In this document: piece by piece, positions 14,702-21,335 of the stretch
Layout: each line of letters starts with the position of its first letter
Numbering within the stretch: position 1 is the stretch's first letter
Source: Nitrospiraceae bacterium
GTDB lineage: Bacteria; Nitrospirota; Thermodesulfovibrionia; UBA6902
NCBI GenBank assembly: GCA_020354155.1
Contig: CP070644.1
Coordinates: forward strand, 1,635,575-1,657,625
Length of the DNA: 22,051 bases
Direction: 5' to 3'
Position numbers and translations under genes: made by a program
The notes under the pieces: generated by a model
Database searches by the model: none
The model's input: only the letters and a program-made list of their open reading frames with translations
What the model was told of the DNA's origin: nothing

Positions 14702-15241
14702 TCAAATTCTCTTTAAAAAATGATTGAAGTACTGAACACCGGAGAAAACCCCGAGGATCATTGCTATCCATATAAAGAATATTCCAATAGCATAGAGGTC
14801 AACAAAGGATAATATGCTGTCAAAAACTCCTGATTTGTCTACAAAGAGTGTGATGATTGATGTAATCTGGGCCGTTGTCTTTAACTTTCCTCCCATCTCG
14901 GCAGGGATAAGGATTTCCTTTGTCAGGGCAACAATCCGTAGGCCTGTGATAAGAAATTCCCTTGCAATAATCACAATTGCAATCCATGCAGGTATGAATT
15001 CAATATCAACAAGCAGTATAAGGGCTGATATAACCAGCAGTTTGTCAGCGATAGGATCCAGCAGTATGCCGACTTTTGTGACCTGCCCCGTCTTGCGGGC
15101 AATATAGCCATCGAGTGAGTCAGTGATTGCTGCTATAGAAAATATAAGGGCCCCGATAAAAGGATTTTCAGGCGCTATGAGGATAAAGGGAATTATTATA
15201 ATTATTCTGCTGATTGTGATCAGGGTAGGAATATTAGGCAA
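14702..15241 (-). CDS. pgsA: CDP-diacylglycerol-glycerol-3-phosphate phosphatidyltransferase
   Basis: Membrane enzyme making phosphatidylglycerol-phosphate from CDP-diacylglycerol and glycerol-3-phosphate. The CDP-alcohol phosphotransferase motif D-G-x2-A-R-x8-G-x3-D-x3-D is complete (DSLDGYIARK, then GILLDPIADKL). About 179 residues and four to six membrane helices. I take the TTG at 15241 as start: AGGAG lies 6 bases before it, and it gives the usual family N-terminus (MPNIPTLITISR). An ATG at 15259 is in frame (185 residues) but has a poorer ribosome site. Either way the gene overlaps the end of kdsC (8 or 26 bases). Other CDP-alcohol transferases share the motif, but length and N-terminus fit PgsA best. 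Confidence 0.9.
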   Translation of the reverse strand: MPNIPTLITISRIIIIIPFILIAPENPFIGALIFSIAAITDSLDGYIARKTGQVTKVGILLDPIADKLLVISALILLVDIEFIPAWIAIVIIAREFLITGLRIVALTKEILIPAEMGGKLKTTAQITSIITLFVDKSGVFDSILSFVDLYAIGIFFIWIAMILGVFSGVQYFNHFLKRI

Positions 15242-15761
15242 GAGACTCTCCTGAAACATTGTCCCATCTGCCTGAGGCCTGAAGTATTAAATCGGTGAAC
15301 TCCCGAACCGCCCCTCTTCCGCCTCTTCTTTTTGTGACAATATCTGCCAGCTTTTTCGCTTCTTCCTCAGCATCAGAAGGGGCAGCAGTGAGTCCTGCCC
15401 TTTTCAGTAATTCGGCATCTACAACATCGTCACCCATAAATGCCACGTTCTCGTCACTGCACCTGTACTTTCTGAGCAGTTTTTCATACACAGCAGATTT
15501 CTGGAATATTCTCTGATGAACTTCCTGAATGCCAAGCTCCTTTGCCCTGACTTTCAGTACCTCTGATTTTCTTCCCGTGATAATTGCCAGAGTAATGCCG
15601 GCCTTTTGAATCATTTTTATCCCATGCCCGTCTCTCACGTGAAACCTCTTCAGTTCATTTCCTTTATTATCAAGGATGATACTGCCGTCTGTCATGACAC
15701 CATCAACATCGAGGATGAGAAGTTTTATTTTTTTTGCTTTCTGAATTATTCCCTTTTTCAT
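15234..15761 (-). CDS. kdsC: 3-deoxy-D-manno-octulosonate 8-phosphate phosphatase KdsC
   Basis: 175 residues, cap-less HAD phosphatase releasing Kdo from Kdo-8-phosphate. HAD motif I is LLILDVDGVMTDG (D18 nucleophile, D20 acid/base), motif II T62 in ITGRKS, K88 as motif III, and motif IV FMGDDVVD (108-115). The HVRDGHGIKM stretch (41-50) and the C-terminal RGGRGAVRE tail (146-154) that reaches into the neighbouring subunit's active site are KdsC hallmarks. It lies 5 bases after kdsD and overlaps pgsA. A plain HAD phosphatase is unlikely given the tail and the neighbours. Confidence 0.95.
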   Translation of the reverse strand: MKKGIIQKAKKIKLLILDVDGVMTDGSIILDNKGNELKRFHVRDGHGIKMIQKAGITLAIITGRKSEVLKVRAKELGIQEVHQRIFQKSAVYEKLLRKYRCSDENVAFMGDDVVDAELLKRAGLTAAPSDAEEEAKKLADIVTKRRGGRGAVREFTDLILQASGRWDNVSGESLA

Positions 15762-15766
15762 TTTTT

Positions 15767-16744
15767 CTATACGATGCCGGCCTTTAACAAATCATGGAGA
15801 TGAAGAACACCGTCTATTCCATTGTTGTCATTTGTTACCATGAGTACTGTTATGGAATACTTTTCCATGATGGCAAGGGCTTTTGCCGCAAGCATATTTT
15901 TCCTGATTGTTTTAGGCATATTCGTCATGACTTCCCGGGCAGTCATTGAGAAAAAACCCTCACCCCATTTTTCAAGACCCCGACGGAGATCTCCGTCTGT
16001 AATGATTCCCTGTAACGTGCCATCACTGTTTGTAACAGCTGTAACACCCATCCTCTTTGATGAAATCTCAATGATCGCCTCCTGTACCGTTGTCTCCAGA
16101 GACACTGAGGGGACATTATTCCCAATGTGCATCAAATCTTCAACAATCAGCAGGAGCCTCCTGCCAAGATTCCCACCGGGATGAAAGAGTGCAAAATCTT
16201 CTTCTGTAAATCCCCGTTTGTTTAAAAGTGTGATTGCAAGCGCATCTCCCATTGCAAGGGCTGCAGTCGTCGACGCTGTCGGTGCCAGGCCCATGGGACA
16301 GGCCTCCTTTGCAACTGATACGTCCAGCACGACATCTGCGGCATTTGACAGCTGCGATTCGATTTTGCCGACGAGGGCTATAATTTGTATATCAAGTCTC
16401 TTCAGAGTAGGTAGCAGCCGGACAATCTCTTCAGTGCCGCCGCTGTTTGAGATGGCCAGCACCACATCATTCCTTGATACCATGCCAACATCACCATGGC
16501 TACCCTCGGCAGGATTCAGGAACAGTGCAGGAGTGCCCGTCGAAGCAAGCGTTGCAGCAATCTTTTTCCCAATGAGCCCCGATTTTCCCATCCCGGTCAC
16601 AATAACCTTCCCGGCACAGGAATGCATCATCTCGACGGCTTTGACAAATTCCTCATCAATACGGTTGATGAGTGCGTTGACAGCGTCAGACTCAATTTTC
16701 AGGATATCTCTGGCCTGTTGTATAAAGTCAGTCATGCTTTTCAT
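15767..16744 (-). CDS. kdsD: D-arabinose 5-phosphate isomerase KdsD (SIS + CBS pair)
   Basis: 325 residues, usual size. It interconverts ribulose-5-phosphate and arabinose-5-phosphate, the Kdo precursor. The SIS domain (about 35-180) has TGMGKSGLIG (50-59), the PAEGSHGDVGM stretch (78-88, with catalytic-site H83), ISNSGGTEE (98-106) and H188 in LFHPGGNLG. Two CBS motifs follow (about 203-260 and 272-325), typical of this isomerase and possibly regulatory. The ATG shares one base with the kdsA stop (TAATG). A second ATG three codons later is possible. All catalytic features appear intact. Confidence 0.96.
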   Translation of the reverse strand: MKSMTDFIQQARDILKIESDAVNALINRIDEEFVKAVEMMHSCAGKVIVTGMGKSGLIGKKIAATLASTGTPALFLNPAEGSHGDVGMVSRNDVVLAISNSGGTEEIVRLLPTLKRLDIQIIALVGKIESQLSNAADVVLDVSVAKEACPMGLAPTASTTAALAMGDALAITLLNKRGFTEEDFALFHPGGNLGRRLLLIVEDLMHIGNNVPSVSLETTVQEAIIEISSKRMGVTAVTNSDGTLQGIITDGDLRRGLEKWGEGFFSMTAREVMTNMPKTIRKNMLAAKALAIMEKYSITVLMVTNDNNGIDGVLHLHDLLKAGIV

Positions 16745-17565
16745 TAACCCTTCACTATGTCATGCAATTCAATCAGTTTCTGTGCAAGTGCAGAAAAATC
16801 GTCTATGGGGAGCATGGTAGGCCCGTCACAGGGGGCTGTATCCGGTGACTCATGCACCTCAGTAAACAGGGCATCACATCCGGCTGCAACAGCAGCTCTT
16901 GCAAGGGGGCTTATAAATTCCCGTTCACCTCCTGAAGAAGTTCCCTGCCCTCCCGGAAGTTGCACACTGTGGGTTGCGTCAAAGACAACAGGGACTCCAA
17001 AGGACTGAATAATGGGAATCGACCGCATATCAACAACAAGATTATTATATCCAAAGGTCGTTCCCCTTTCCGTTATCATAATCTTTTCATTTCCTGCAGA
17101 GGAAGCCTTCCCAACTATATTTTTCACATCTGCAGGAGCAAGGAACTGACCCTTCTTCACATTCAATGCCTTCCCTGTTCTGGCAGCAGCTGTAATAATA
17201 TCGGTTTGCCTGCATAAAAAAGCCGGTATCTGCAGACAGTCAAGGACATCTGCCGCCTCTGCAATCTCCTCAACAGTATGCACGTCTGAAATCACGGACA
17301 GGCCTGTTTCCTTCTTTACTTTACTCAGTATTGCAAGACCTTCGGCAATGCCCGGTCCCCTGAAGGAGCTGACAGAGGTCCTGTTGGCCTTATCGTACGA
17401 ACTTTTGAATACAACCTGAATAGCGAGTGATGAGGAAATCTCACTCAGTTTTTCTGCAGCACGCAGGGTGGTCAACTCATTCTCAATAACACAGGGGCCG
17501 GCAATAAAGACAAGAGGATTGCCACCGCCGATTTTTACAGTCCCTATTGATATTTCCCTGACCAT
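16744..17565 (-). CDS. kdsA: Kdo-8-phosphate synthase KdsA, metal-dependent type
   Basis: 273 residues. It condenses phosphoenolpyruvate with arabinose-5-phosphate in a TIM barrel. Signatures: IAGPCVIE (21-28), FKSSYDKANRTS (53-64), FRGPG (68-72), QIPAFLCRQTD (112-122), NVKKGQF (135-141), DATHSVQ (196-202) and CDGP (246-249). C25 replaces the Asn found in the metal-free enterobacterial type, and with H199, E236 and D247 it forms the metal set known from the Aquifex type. It is first in the kdsA-kdsD-kdsC run. No clear ribosome site precedes the ATG at 17565. kdsB is absent from the window. Confidence 0.96.
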   Translation of the reverse strand: MVREISIGTVKIGGGNPLVFIAGPCVIENELTTLRAAEKLSEISSSLAIQVVFKSSYDKANRTSVSSFRGPGIAEGLAILSKVKKETGLSVISDVHTVEEIAEAADVLDCLQIPAFLCRQTDIITAAARTGKALNVKKGQFLAPADVKNIVGKASSAGNEKIMITERGTTFGYNNLVVDMRSIPIIQSFGVPVVFDATHSVQLPGGQGTSSGGEREFISPLARAAVAAGCDALFTEVHESPDTAPCDGPTMLPIDDFSALAQKLIELHDIVKG

Positions 17566-17588
17566 TTGATCAGCTATTTTACCTTCTG

Positions 17589-17649
17589 AAAAAAATTAAG
17601 TCAGGGTAGAGCCATGCCTTACCATGAGAGGATAGACATCTTCCCTGAC
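17589..17649 (-). terminator. Candidate terminator after the gcvH-lpd operon
   Basis: Read leftward: GTCAGGG (17649-17643), a 36-base interior, CCCTGAC (17606-17600), then TTAA and a T7 run (17595-17589). The stem is perfect but the loop is long, so a weak terminator or a structured leader of kdsA are both possible. It lies 75 bases past the lpd stop and just before kdsA. Confidence 0.4.
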
Positions 17650-17724
17650 ATCGTTAAATAGCTATTTCAGCCATTAAATAAAGAGGTTGCCAGTTACTTC
17701 TTCAAGCTTTTTATTAACATCGCA

Positions 17725-19110
17725 TTACTGCTTTGGGCAATGTACAGCCATATTGTGAACGTCCTCTGCTGTTTCCATAACACCCTCGGCAAGTGTTGGG
17801 TGGGCATGAATTGTATGGGCAATATCTTTCACTGTCAGTCCACCTTCCATGGCAACAGCCACCTCATGGATCAGGTCTGAGGCATGAGGTCCAATAATAT
17901 GGGCTCCAAGGATTTTATCAGTGGCCTTTTCAGAAATAATCTTGAACAATCCCGATATTTCTCCCATAGCATGGGCCTTGCCAAGGGCCCTGAACTGGAA
18001 CCGGCCTATATTGTACTGAATGCCCTTCTCAACAGCCTGGTGCTCTCTCAGTCCAACAGAGCCGACCTCGGGAGAGGTAAAAATCGCCGCCGGGATAACA
18101 TCATAATTGACGGATGTACTGCCTCCTAGTGCATTTTCCACTGCAACCAGTCCTTCTTTTGATGCAAGGTGGGCAAGCATTATACCGCCAGTTACATCAC
18201 CGATTGCGTAAATCCCTTCAACATTGGTCTGCAGGTGACTGTCAACGATAATCTCTCCCCTCTGTCCTGTCCTGACCCCGACATTTTCCAGTCCGATATT
18301 TTGTGAGTTTACCGCCCGCCCGATAGAGATAAGCATCTTTTCAGCCTCTACTGTTTTGCCATCAGAGAGAGTGGCCTTGACTCCTGTGTCCGTGATCTCA
18401 ACGTTATCAGTGCTTATGTTTGCGATGAGCTTTATTTTTTTCTTTTTCAGCTCACGCTCCAGCAGAGAGGATATTTCCTCATCCTCAGTTGAAACAGCGC
18501 GGGGCATCATCTCCACCATAGTGACATCAGCACCAAATTCTTTGTAGATGAATGCAAATTCACAGCCGATTACTCCGGCCCCGATGATCAATAAACTTGA
18601 CGGGATCGAGTCAGGACTGATGGCATGATCACTGGAGAGTATTCTCTTGCCGTCAACAGGAAAAACCGGGATTTCAGCTGGTCTTGATCCCGTAGCAATA
18701 ATAATTTTATCAGCTTCTACTTCCTGCTGGGAACCGTCGTTGAGAGATACGTTAATCTTCCCGGGACTCAGGATCTCTCCCCTGCCTTCGATAAGATTTA
18801 CACCCCATGATTTAAAGAGTCCCCTGATGCCCTTCACCTGGGTACTGACAACCTTGTTCTTTCTCTCGACAATTTTCTCTATATTCGGTGTTACTGTTCC
18901 TTCAAGGTCAAGGCCGAAACTTTTTGCATTCCGTGCCTTGTGCAGTACTTCAGCTGATGCAATCAATGTCTTTGTTGGAATGCATCCCCAGTTGAGACAG
19001 GTGCCGCCGACCTCCCCTGCTTCAATGACCGTAACCTCAGCCCCAAGCTGTGCCGCCCGTATGGCAGCAACATAGCCGCCCGGTCCCGCACCAAGAATAG
19101 CTAATTTCAT
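17725..19110 (-). CDS. lpdA: Dihydrolipoyl dehydrogenase
   Basis: 461 residues. This flavoprotein re-oxidises dihydrolipoyl groups with NAD. FAD motif GAGPGG (7-12), redox-active disulfide C38/C43 in GGTCLNWGCIPTKT, NAD-binding IIGAGVIGCEFA in the middle, FAD motif YAIGDVTG, and the C-terminal active-site HAHPTLAE (H437, E442) contributed to the partner subunit. It starts with one base shared with the gcvH stop (TAATG), so the lipoyl-protein substrate and its reductase are coupled. No gcvT, gcvP or 2-oxoacid dehydrogenase subunit is in the window, so the complex it serves is encoded elsewhere; the gcvH partner points to glycine cleavage. Confidence 0.96.
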   Translation of the reverse strand: MKLAILGAGPGGYVAAIRAAQLGAEVTVIEAGEVGGTCLNWGCIPTKTLIASAEVLHKARNAKSFGLDLEGTVTPNIEKIVERKNKVVSTQVKGIRGLFKSWGVNLIEGRGEILSPGKINVSLNDGSQQEVEADKIIIATGSRPAEIPVFPVDGKRILSSDHAISPDSIPSSLLIIGAGVIGCEFAFIYKEFGADVTMVEMMPRAVSTEDEEISSLLERELKKKKIKLIANISTDNVEITDTGVKATLSDGKTVEAEKMLISIGRAVNSQNIGLENVGVRTGQRGEIIVDSHLQTNVEGIYAIGDVTGGIMLAHLASKEGLVAVENALGGSTSVNYDVIPAAIFTSPEVGSVGLREHQAVEKGIQYNIGRFQFRALGKAHAMGEISGLFKIISEKATDKILGAHIIGPHASDLIHEVAVAMEGGLTVKDIAHTIHAHPTLAEGVMETAEDVHNMAVHCPKQ

Positions 19111-19502
19111 TATTTAAGTTTCACCTCTTCCTCAAGATATTTATCATAGTCTGAAGCATCCATAAGATCACCAAGCTCTGAGTCGTTTTCAATCTCCAGC
19201 ACTGCTATCCATCCCTTGCCATAGGGATCTTCATTGATGATCTCCGGCGAATCGTCGAGATCCTCGTTTACCTCAACGACGGTTCCGCTTACAGGGCTGA
19301 TAACAGATGACGTAGCCTTTGTAGACTCTATCTGTGTCAATTCATTCCCTGCTTCTGTGGCAGCATCCAGCTCCGGGGCTTCAATGTATACAATATCTCC
19401 AAGAGATTCCTGGGCATAGTCAGTAATTCCAACCGTTGCCTTGTTGCCTGAAACTTTTACCCACGTATGCTCTTTATGATATTTGATTTCTTCAGGATTC
19501 AT
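19110..19502 (-). CDS. gcvH: Glycine cleavage system H protein
   Basis: 130 residues, the usual size. Lipoyl carrier that shuttles the aminomethyl group between GcvP and GcvT. Conserved YHKEHTWVKV (8-17), GITDYAQESLGDIVY (25-39), the lipoylation site K62 in ESTKATS, SPVSGTVVEVNEDL (69-82) and PYGKGW. It has an unusually strong ribosome site (AGGAGGGG just before ATG) and its own promoter at 19561-19589. H-like proteins of sulfur-oxidising Hdr clusters also exist, but no hdr genes are nearby. Confidence 0.96.
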   Translation of the reverse strand: MNPEEIKYHKEHTWVKVSGNKATVGITDYAQESLGDIVYIEAPELDAATEAGNELTQIESTKATSSVISPVSGTVVEVNEDLDDSPEIINEDPYGKGWIAVLEIENDSELGDLMDASDYDKYLEEEVKLK

Positions 19503-19560
19503 GGTCCCCTCCTTTTATATACAATTACTTAATAATTATAAGTCTGAAATGGCGTGTAAA

Positions 19561-19589
19561 ATTCTAAATAGAGGAGATATTTTTGTCAA
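19561..19589 (-). promoter_or_regulatory. Strong sigma-70 promoter of gcvH-lpd
   Basis: On the minus strand: consensus TTGACA (19589-19584), 17-base spacer, TAGAAT (19566-19561, 5/6). The start site near 19554 leaves a leader of about 50 bases before gcvH. I see no glycine-riboswitch-sized leader. Confidence 0.7.
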
Positions 19590-19600
19590 GAAAAGCGCTG

Positions 19601-20134
19601 TTATTTAAGAAGTGCTTCAATCTGCTTCAATGAGCCGTTTCCCGACCAGTCCTTCATGCCTATATATTTATGTCTGACCACACCCCCGCGGTCAATAAGA
19701 TAGGATGTCGGCAGGCCCGTAACATTAAAGGGAGCAGCGGCTTCACGCTCAGGGTCGGAAAGAATGATGAATTCAGAAGGATTGTCCTGCAGGAATTTCT
19801 TAACCTTCATTGCTGACCTGTCAACAGAAACAGCAACTATCTGGAAATCCCTGGATTTATATTTTTTATACAGGCTATTCAGGGAAGCCCTTTCCTGCCT
19901 GCAGTACGGGCACCATGTAGCCCAGAAATTAAGGAGAATTGCCTTGCCCCTGAATGAAGAGAAAGTAACGTTCCGGCCGTCCAGGTCTTTCAGAGTAAAG
20001 TCCGGAGCACTTGAGCCAATAAGCTCCTCAACCTCGAGAAAAGGGAATTGTTGGGCAAACAATACTTCTGCAGGAGCAAGAAAGAATACTGCAGCAGCAA
20101 ACAAAATGGCAAGAGATACAAATTCCTTTTTCAT
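19601..20134 (-). CDS. Exported TlpA/ResA-type thioredoxin-like protein
   Basis: 177 residues. An N-terminal signal segment (MKKEF, hydrophobic to about residue 27, cleavage likely after LFA) sends it to the periplasm or leaves it as a membrane anchor. The thioredoxin-like domain follows: APDFTLKDLDG (43-53), FRGKAILLNFWATWCPYC with the CPYC redox motif C75/C78, VSVDRS and a cis-Pro loop GLPTSYLID. Such proteins reduce or deliver electrons to extracytoplasmic Cys pairs, for example in cytochrome c maturation. The ATG at 20134 has GGAG 6 bases upstream; the longer start at 20152 lacks this. It has its own promoter and is separated from gcvH by the gcvH promoter. Confidence 0.92.
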   Translation of the reverse strand: MKKEFVSLAILFAAAVFFLAPAEVLFAQQFPFLEVEELIGSSAPDFTLKDLDGRNVTFSSFRGKAILLNFWATWCPYCRQERASLNSLYKKYKSRDFQIVAVSVDRSAMKVKKFLQDNPSEFIILSDPEREAAAPFNVTGLPTSYLIDRGGVVRHKYIGMKDWSGNGSLKQIEALLK

Positions 20135-20158
20135 TCTCGTCTCCTTATCCAAGACTAT

Positions 20159-20187
20159 ATTCTATAGGTTTCCTCCAATATAGACAA
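20159..20187 (-). promoter_or_regulatory. Candidate promoter for the TlpA-like gene
   Basis: Minus strand: TTGTCT (20187-20182), 17-base spacer, TAGAAT (20164-20159). The -10 is 5/6 and the -35 4/6. It is well placed 25 bases before the chosen start codon. Confidence 0.5.
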
Positions 20188-20235
20188 GGATACTACTTTC
20201 GATTTTCATATCTTGAAGCAGCGCAGGAAAATAGA

Positions 20236-20263
20236 TGGTCCCGGAGGGGGGATTCGGACCTCA
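20236..20263 (-). other. tRNA 3'-end-like fragment (possible attachment-site remnant)
   Basis: Read on the minus strand this ends in a T-loop-like TCCGAAT followed by a C-run, then CTCCGGG, A and CCA, as a tRNA with encoded CCA would. The T-stem pairs imperfectly (one A-C and one outer mismatch) and no matching 5' acceptor strand, D-arm or anticodon arm follows at the right distance. It looks like a degenerate tRNA 3' end, as left behind by integrative elements, but may be chance. Confidence 0.3.
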
Positions 20264-20695
20264 ACAGGGTTGCCCCCAACTGATTTCGTCTCTGAAAGTA
20301 GTCTCTTAAAGCATGAATTGAAAGTCCTTATTTCTAATACTATTTATTTAGTTTCCAGATCTTCTCTTTTTTCTCTATATTGGCTGTGTCTGGTTGTTTA
20401 TGTAGGATGACACTTACAAAATGGTTAAAATACCACGGGGGGTCCACCGGATTTGAAATGTGTTGGATAGATGTCAATTCTGATCTATGAATACACACAC
20501 TCGCAAAGAAAGATAAATATCACTTTTATTTTAAACAAAAAACATATAGTTCATGCAAAGAAAGTTTGATTCTTGTTGGAAGTCACACGACAATTCTGTC
20601 TCCCCAGGGGAGAATGGGATAAGACTTCAAAAATCACGCTGTATCCTCCTGTATAAATGAGCAGAATCCCACGTTCAACCGTAGGAAAAGAAGCA
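20264..20695. other. Intergenic region with small hairpins, no gene seen
   Basis: No protein gene or full tRNA is visible. Two self-complementary stretches occur. In 20460-20496, GTGT and ACAC flank ATAGAT-N10-ATCTAT. In 20599-20613, TCTCCCC-A-GGGGAGA is nearly perfect. Neither is followed by a T-run. The region is AT-rich and is the upstream flank of the 6S RNA promoter. Confidence 0.45.
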
Positions 20696-20723
20696 TTGAC
20701 TGGGATTCAGAATGAGCTATAAT
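20696..20723 (+). promoter_or_regulatory. Strong sigma-70 promoter of the 6S-like RNA
   Basis: TTGACT (20696-20701), 16-base spacer, perfect TATAAT (20718-20723). Transcription would begin near 20730, exactly where the 5' side of the structured RNA starts pairing with its 3' end. Confidence 0.7.
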
Positions 20724-20729
20724 ATAAGT

Positions 20730-20900
20730 AGAAATAGAGGTTGCGATACCCTGGGATGAATTAGGCTCAAAGCCGAGCATATCGGCTGGTGAGTGGGAGT
20801 TTAAGACGGGAGTTCATTCTGAACTTCAATTTAAGTCTGAGATTCCGGAACATTCACAGAAGGCTTAAGGGTATACCTTACAGGGCATCGCAATTTTTTT
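20730..20900 (+). ncRNA. ssrS: 6S RNA (ssrS-type regulator of RNA polymerase)
   Basis: A stretch of about 171 bases, with its own consensus promoter and a T7 end (20894-20900), folds as one long interrupted rod, the 6S shape. Closing stem: TTGCGAT (20741-20747) with ATCGCAA (20887-20893) and CCCTG (20749-20753) with CAGGG (20881-20885), separated by one A-C mismatch. AAGCC (20770-20774) pairs with GGCTT (20862-20866) around a bubble. GTGAGTG (20789-20795) pairs with CATTCAC (20851-20857). GTTTAA (20799-20804) pairs with TTAAGT (20831-20836). GAGTTCA-TTC-TGAACTT (20810-20826) forms the tip. The words GGCTGGTGAG and ACATTCAC match the conserved 6S positions of E. coli (GGTTGGTGAG, ACATTCACC). 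6S RNA mimics an open promoter and sequesters housekeeping holoenzyme in stationary phase. No protein in this stretch competes with the call. Confidence 0.75.
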
Positions 20901-21335
20901 AATTTCTTCTAAAATTAGCTCCTCTTTCTTACCCATTTCCTCATAATTAAAATCTCCGGGTTTCACGGTAGCCACTGAGTCTCACTTATATAGAGTTGTT
21001 CACATCAGTCAGCATTTCACTGATTCTGTTTATATCTTGTTTTGATGAAGGTTCGTTGATACATCTGTATTAACAATGAAGTGGGGTAAGGGTGGGAATT
21101 GTGTGTTCCGAATAGTGCCTTCTTTTGCTAAAATGTATATCAAGCTAAGCATTAACAATTCAAGTACTTTCTGTGTCAAGGAGAACAATATGGTGAATAC
21201 ACAGAGCCTTTCATGAACAAAAGAAAAACAGAACTTAGTTTAATTTAAACGGGTTAAAGCATTTTTTATGACAGGATTTATTTTTGTCGTAGTGATAATG
21301 CGATGCATTCAATAACAAGTCATGGAAATAGTGAT
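20901..21335. other. Intergenic region upstream of the hydrolase gene
   Basis: No convincing gene. A good ribosome site (AAGGAG) precedes an ATG at 21190 that opens only 8 codons, whose stop overlaps another 11-codon frame (ATGA at 21213), and a hydrophobic 15-codon frame begins at 21268. These could be leader peptides or decay products; I see no conserved feature to choose. The rest is AT-rich without clear hairpins. Confidence 0.4.

Noticed and set aside
20599..20613. TCTCCCC-A-GGGGAGA hairpin as a terminator
   Set aside because: Loop too tight for a full stem and no T-run on either side; no gene ends here.
20865..20975. Minus-strand frame of 36 codons (GTG start), E/K-rich, antisense to the 3' end of the 6S-like RNA
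   Set aside because: Looks somewhat protein-like, but no ribosome site precedes the GTG, and pairing constraints of the RNA explain its 3' part.
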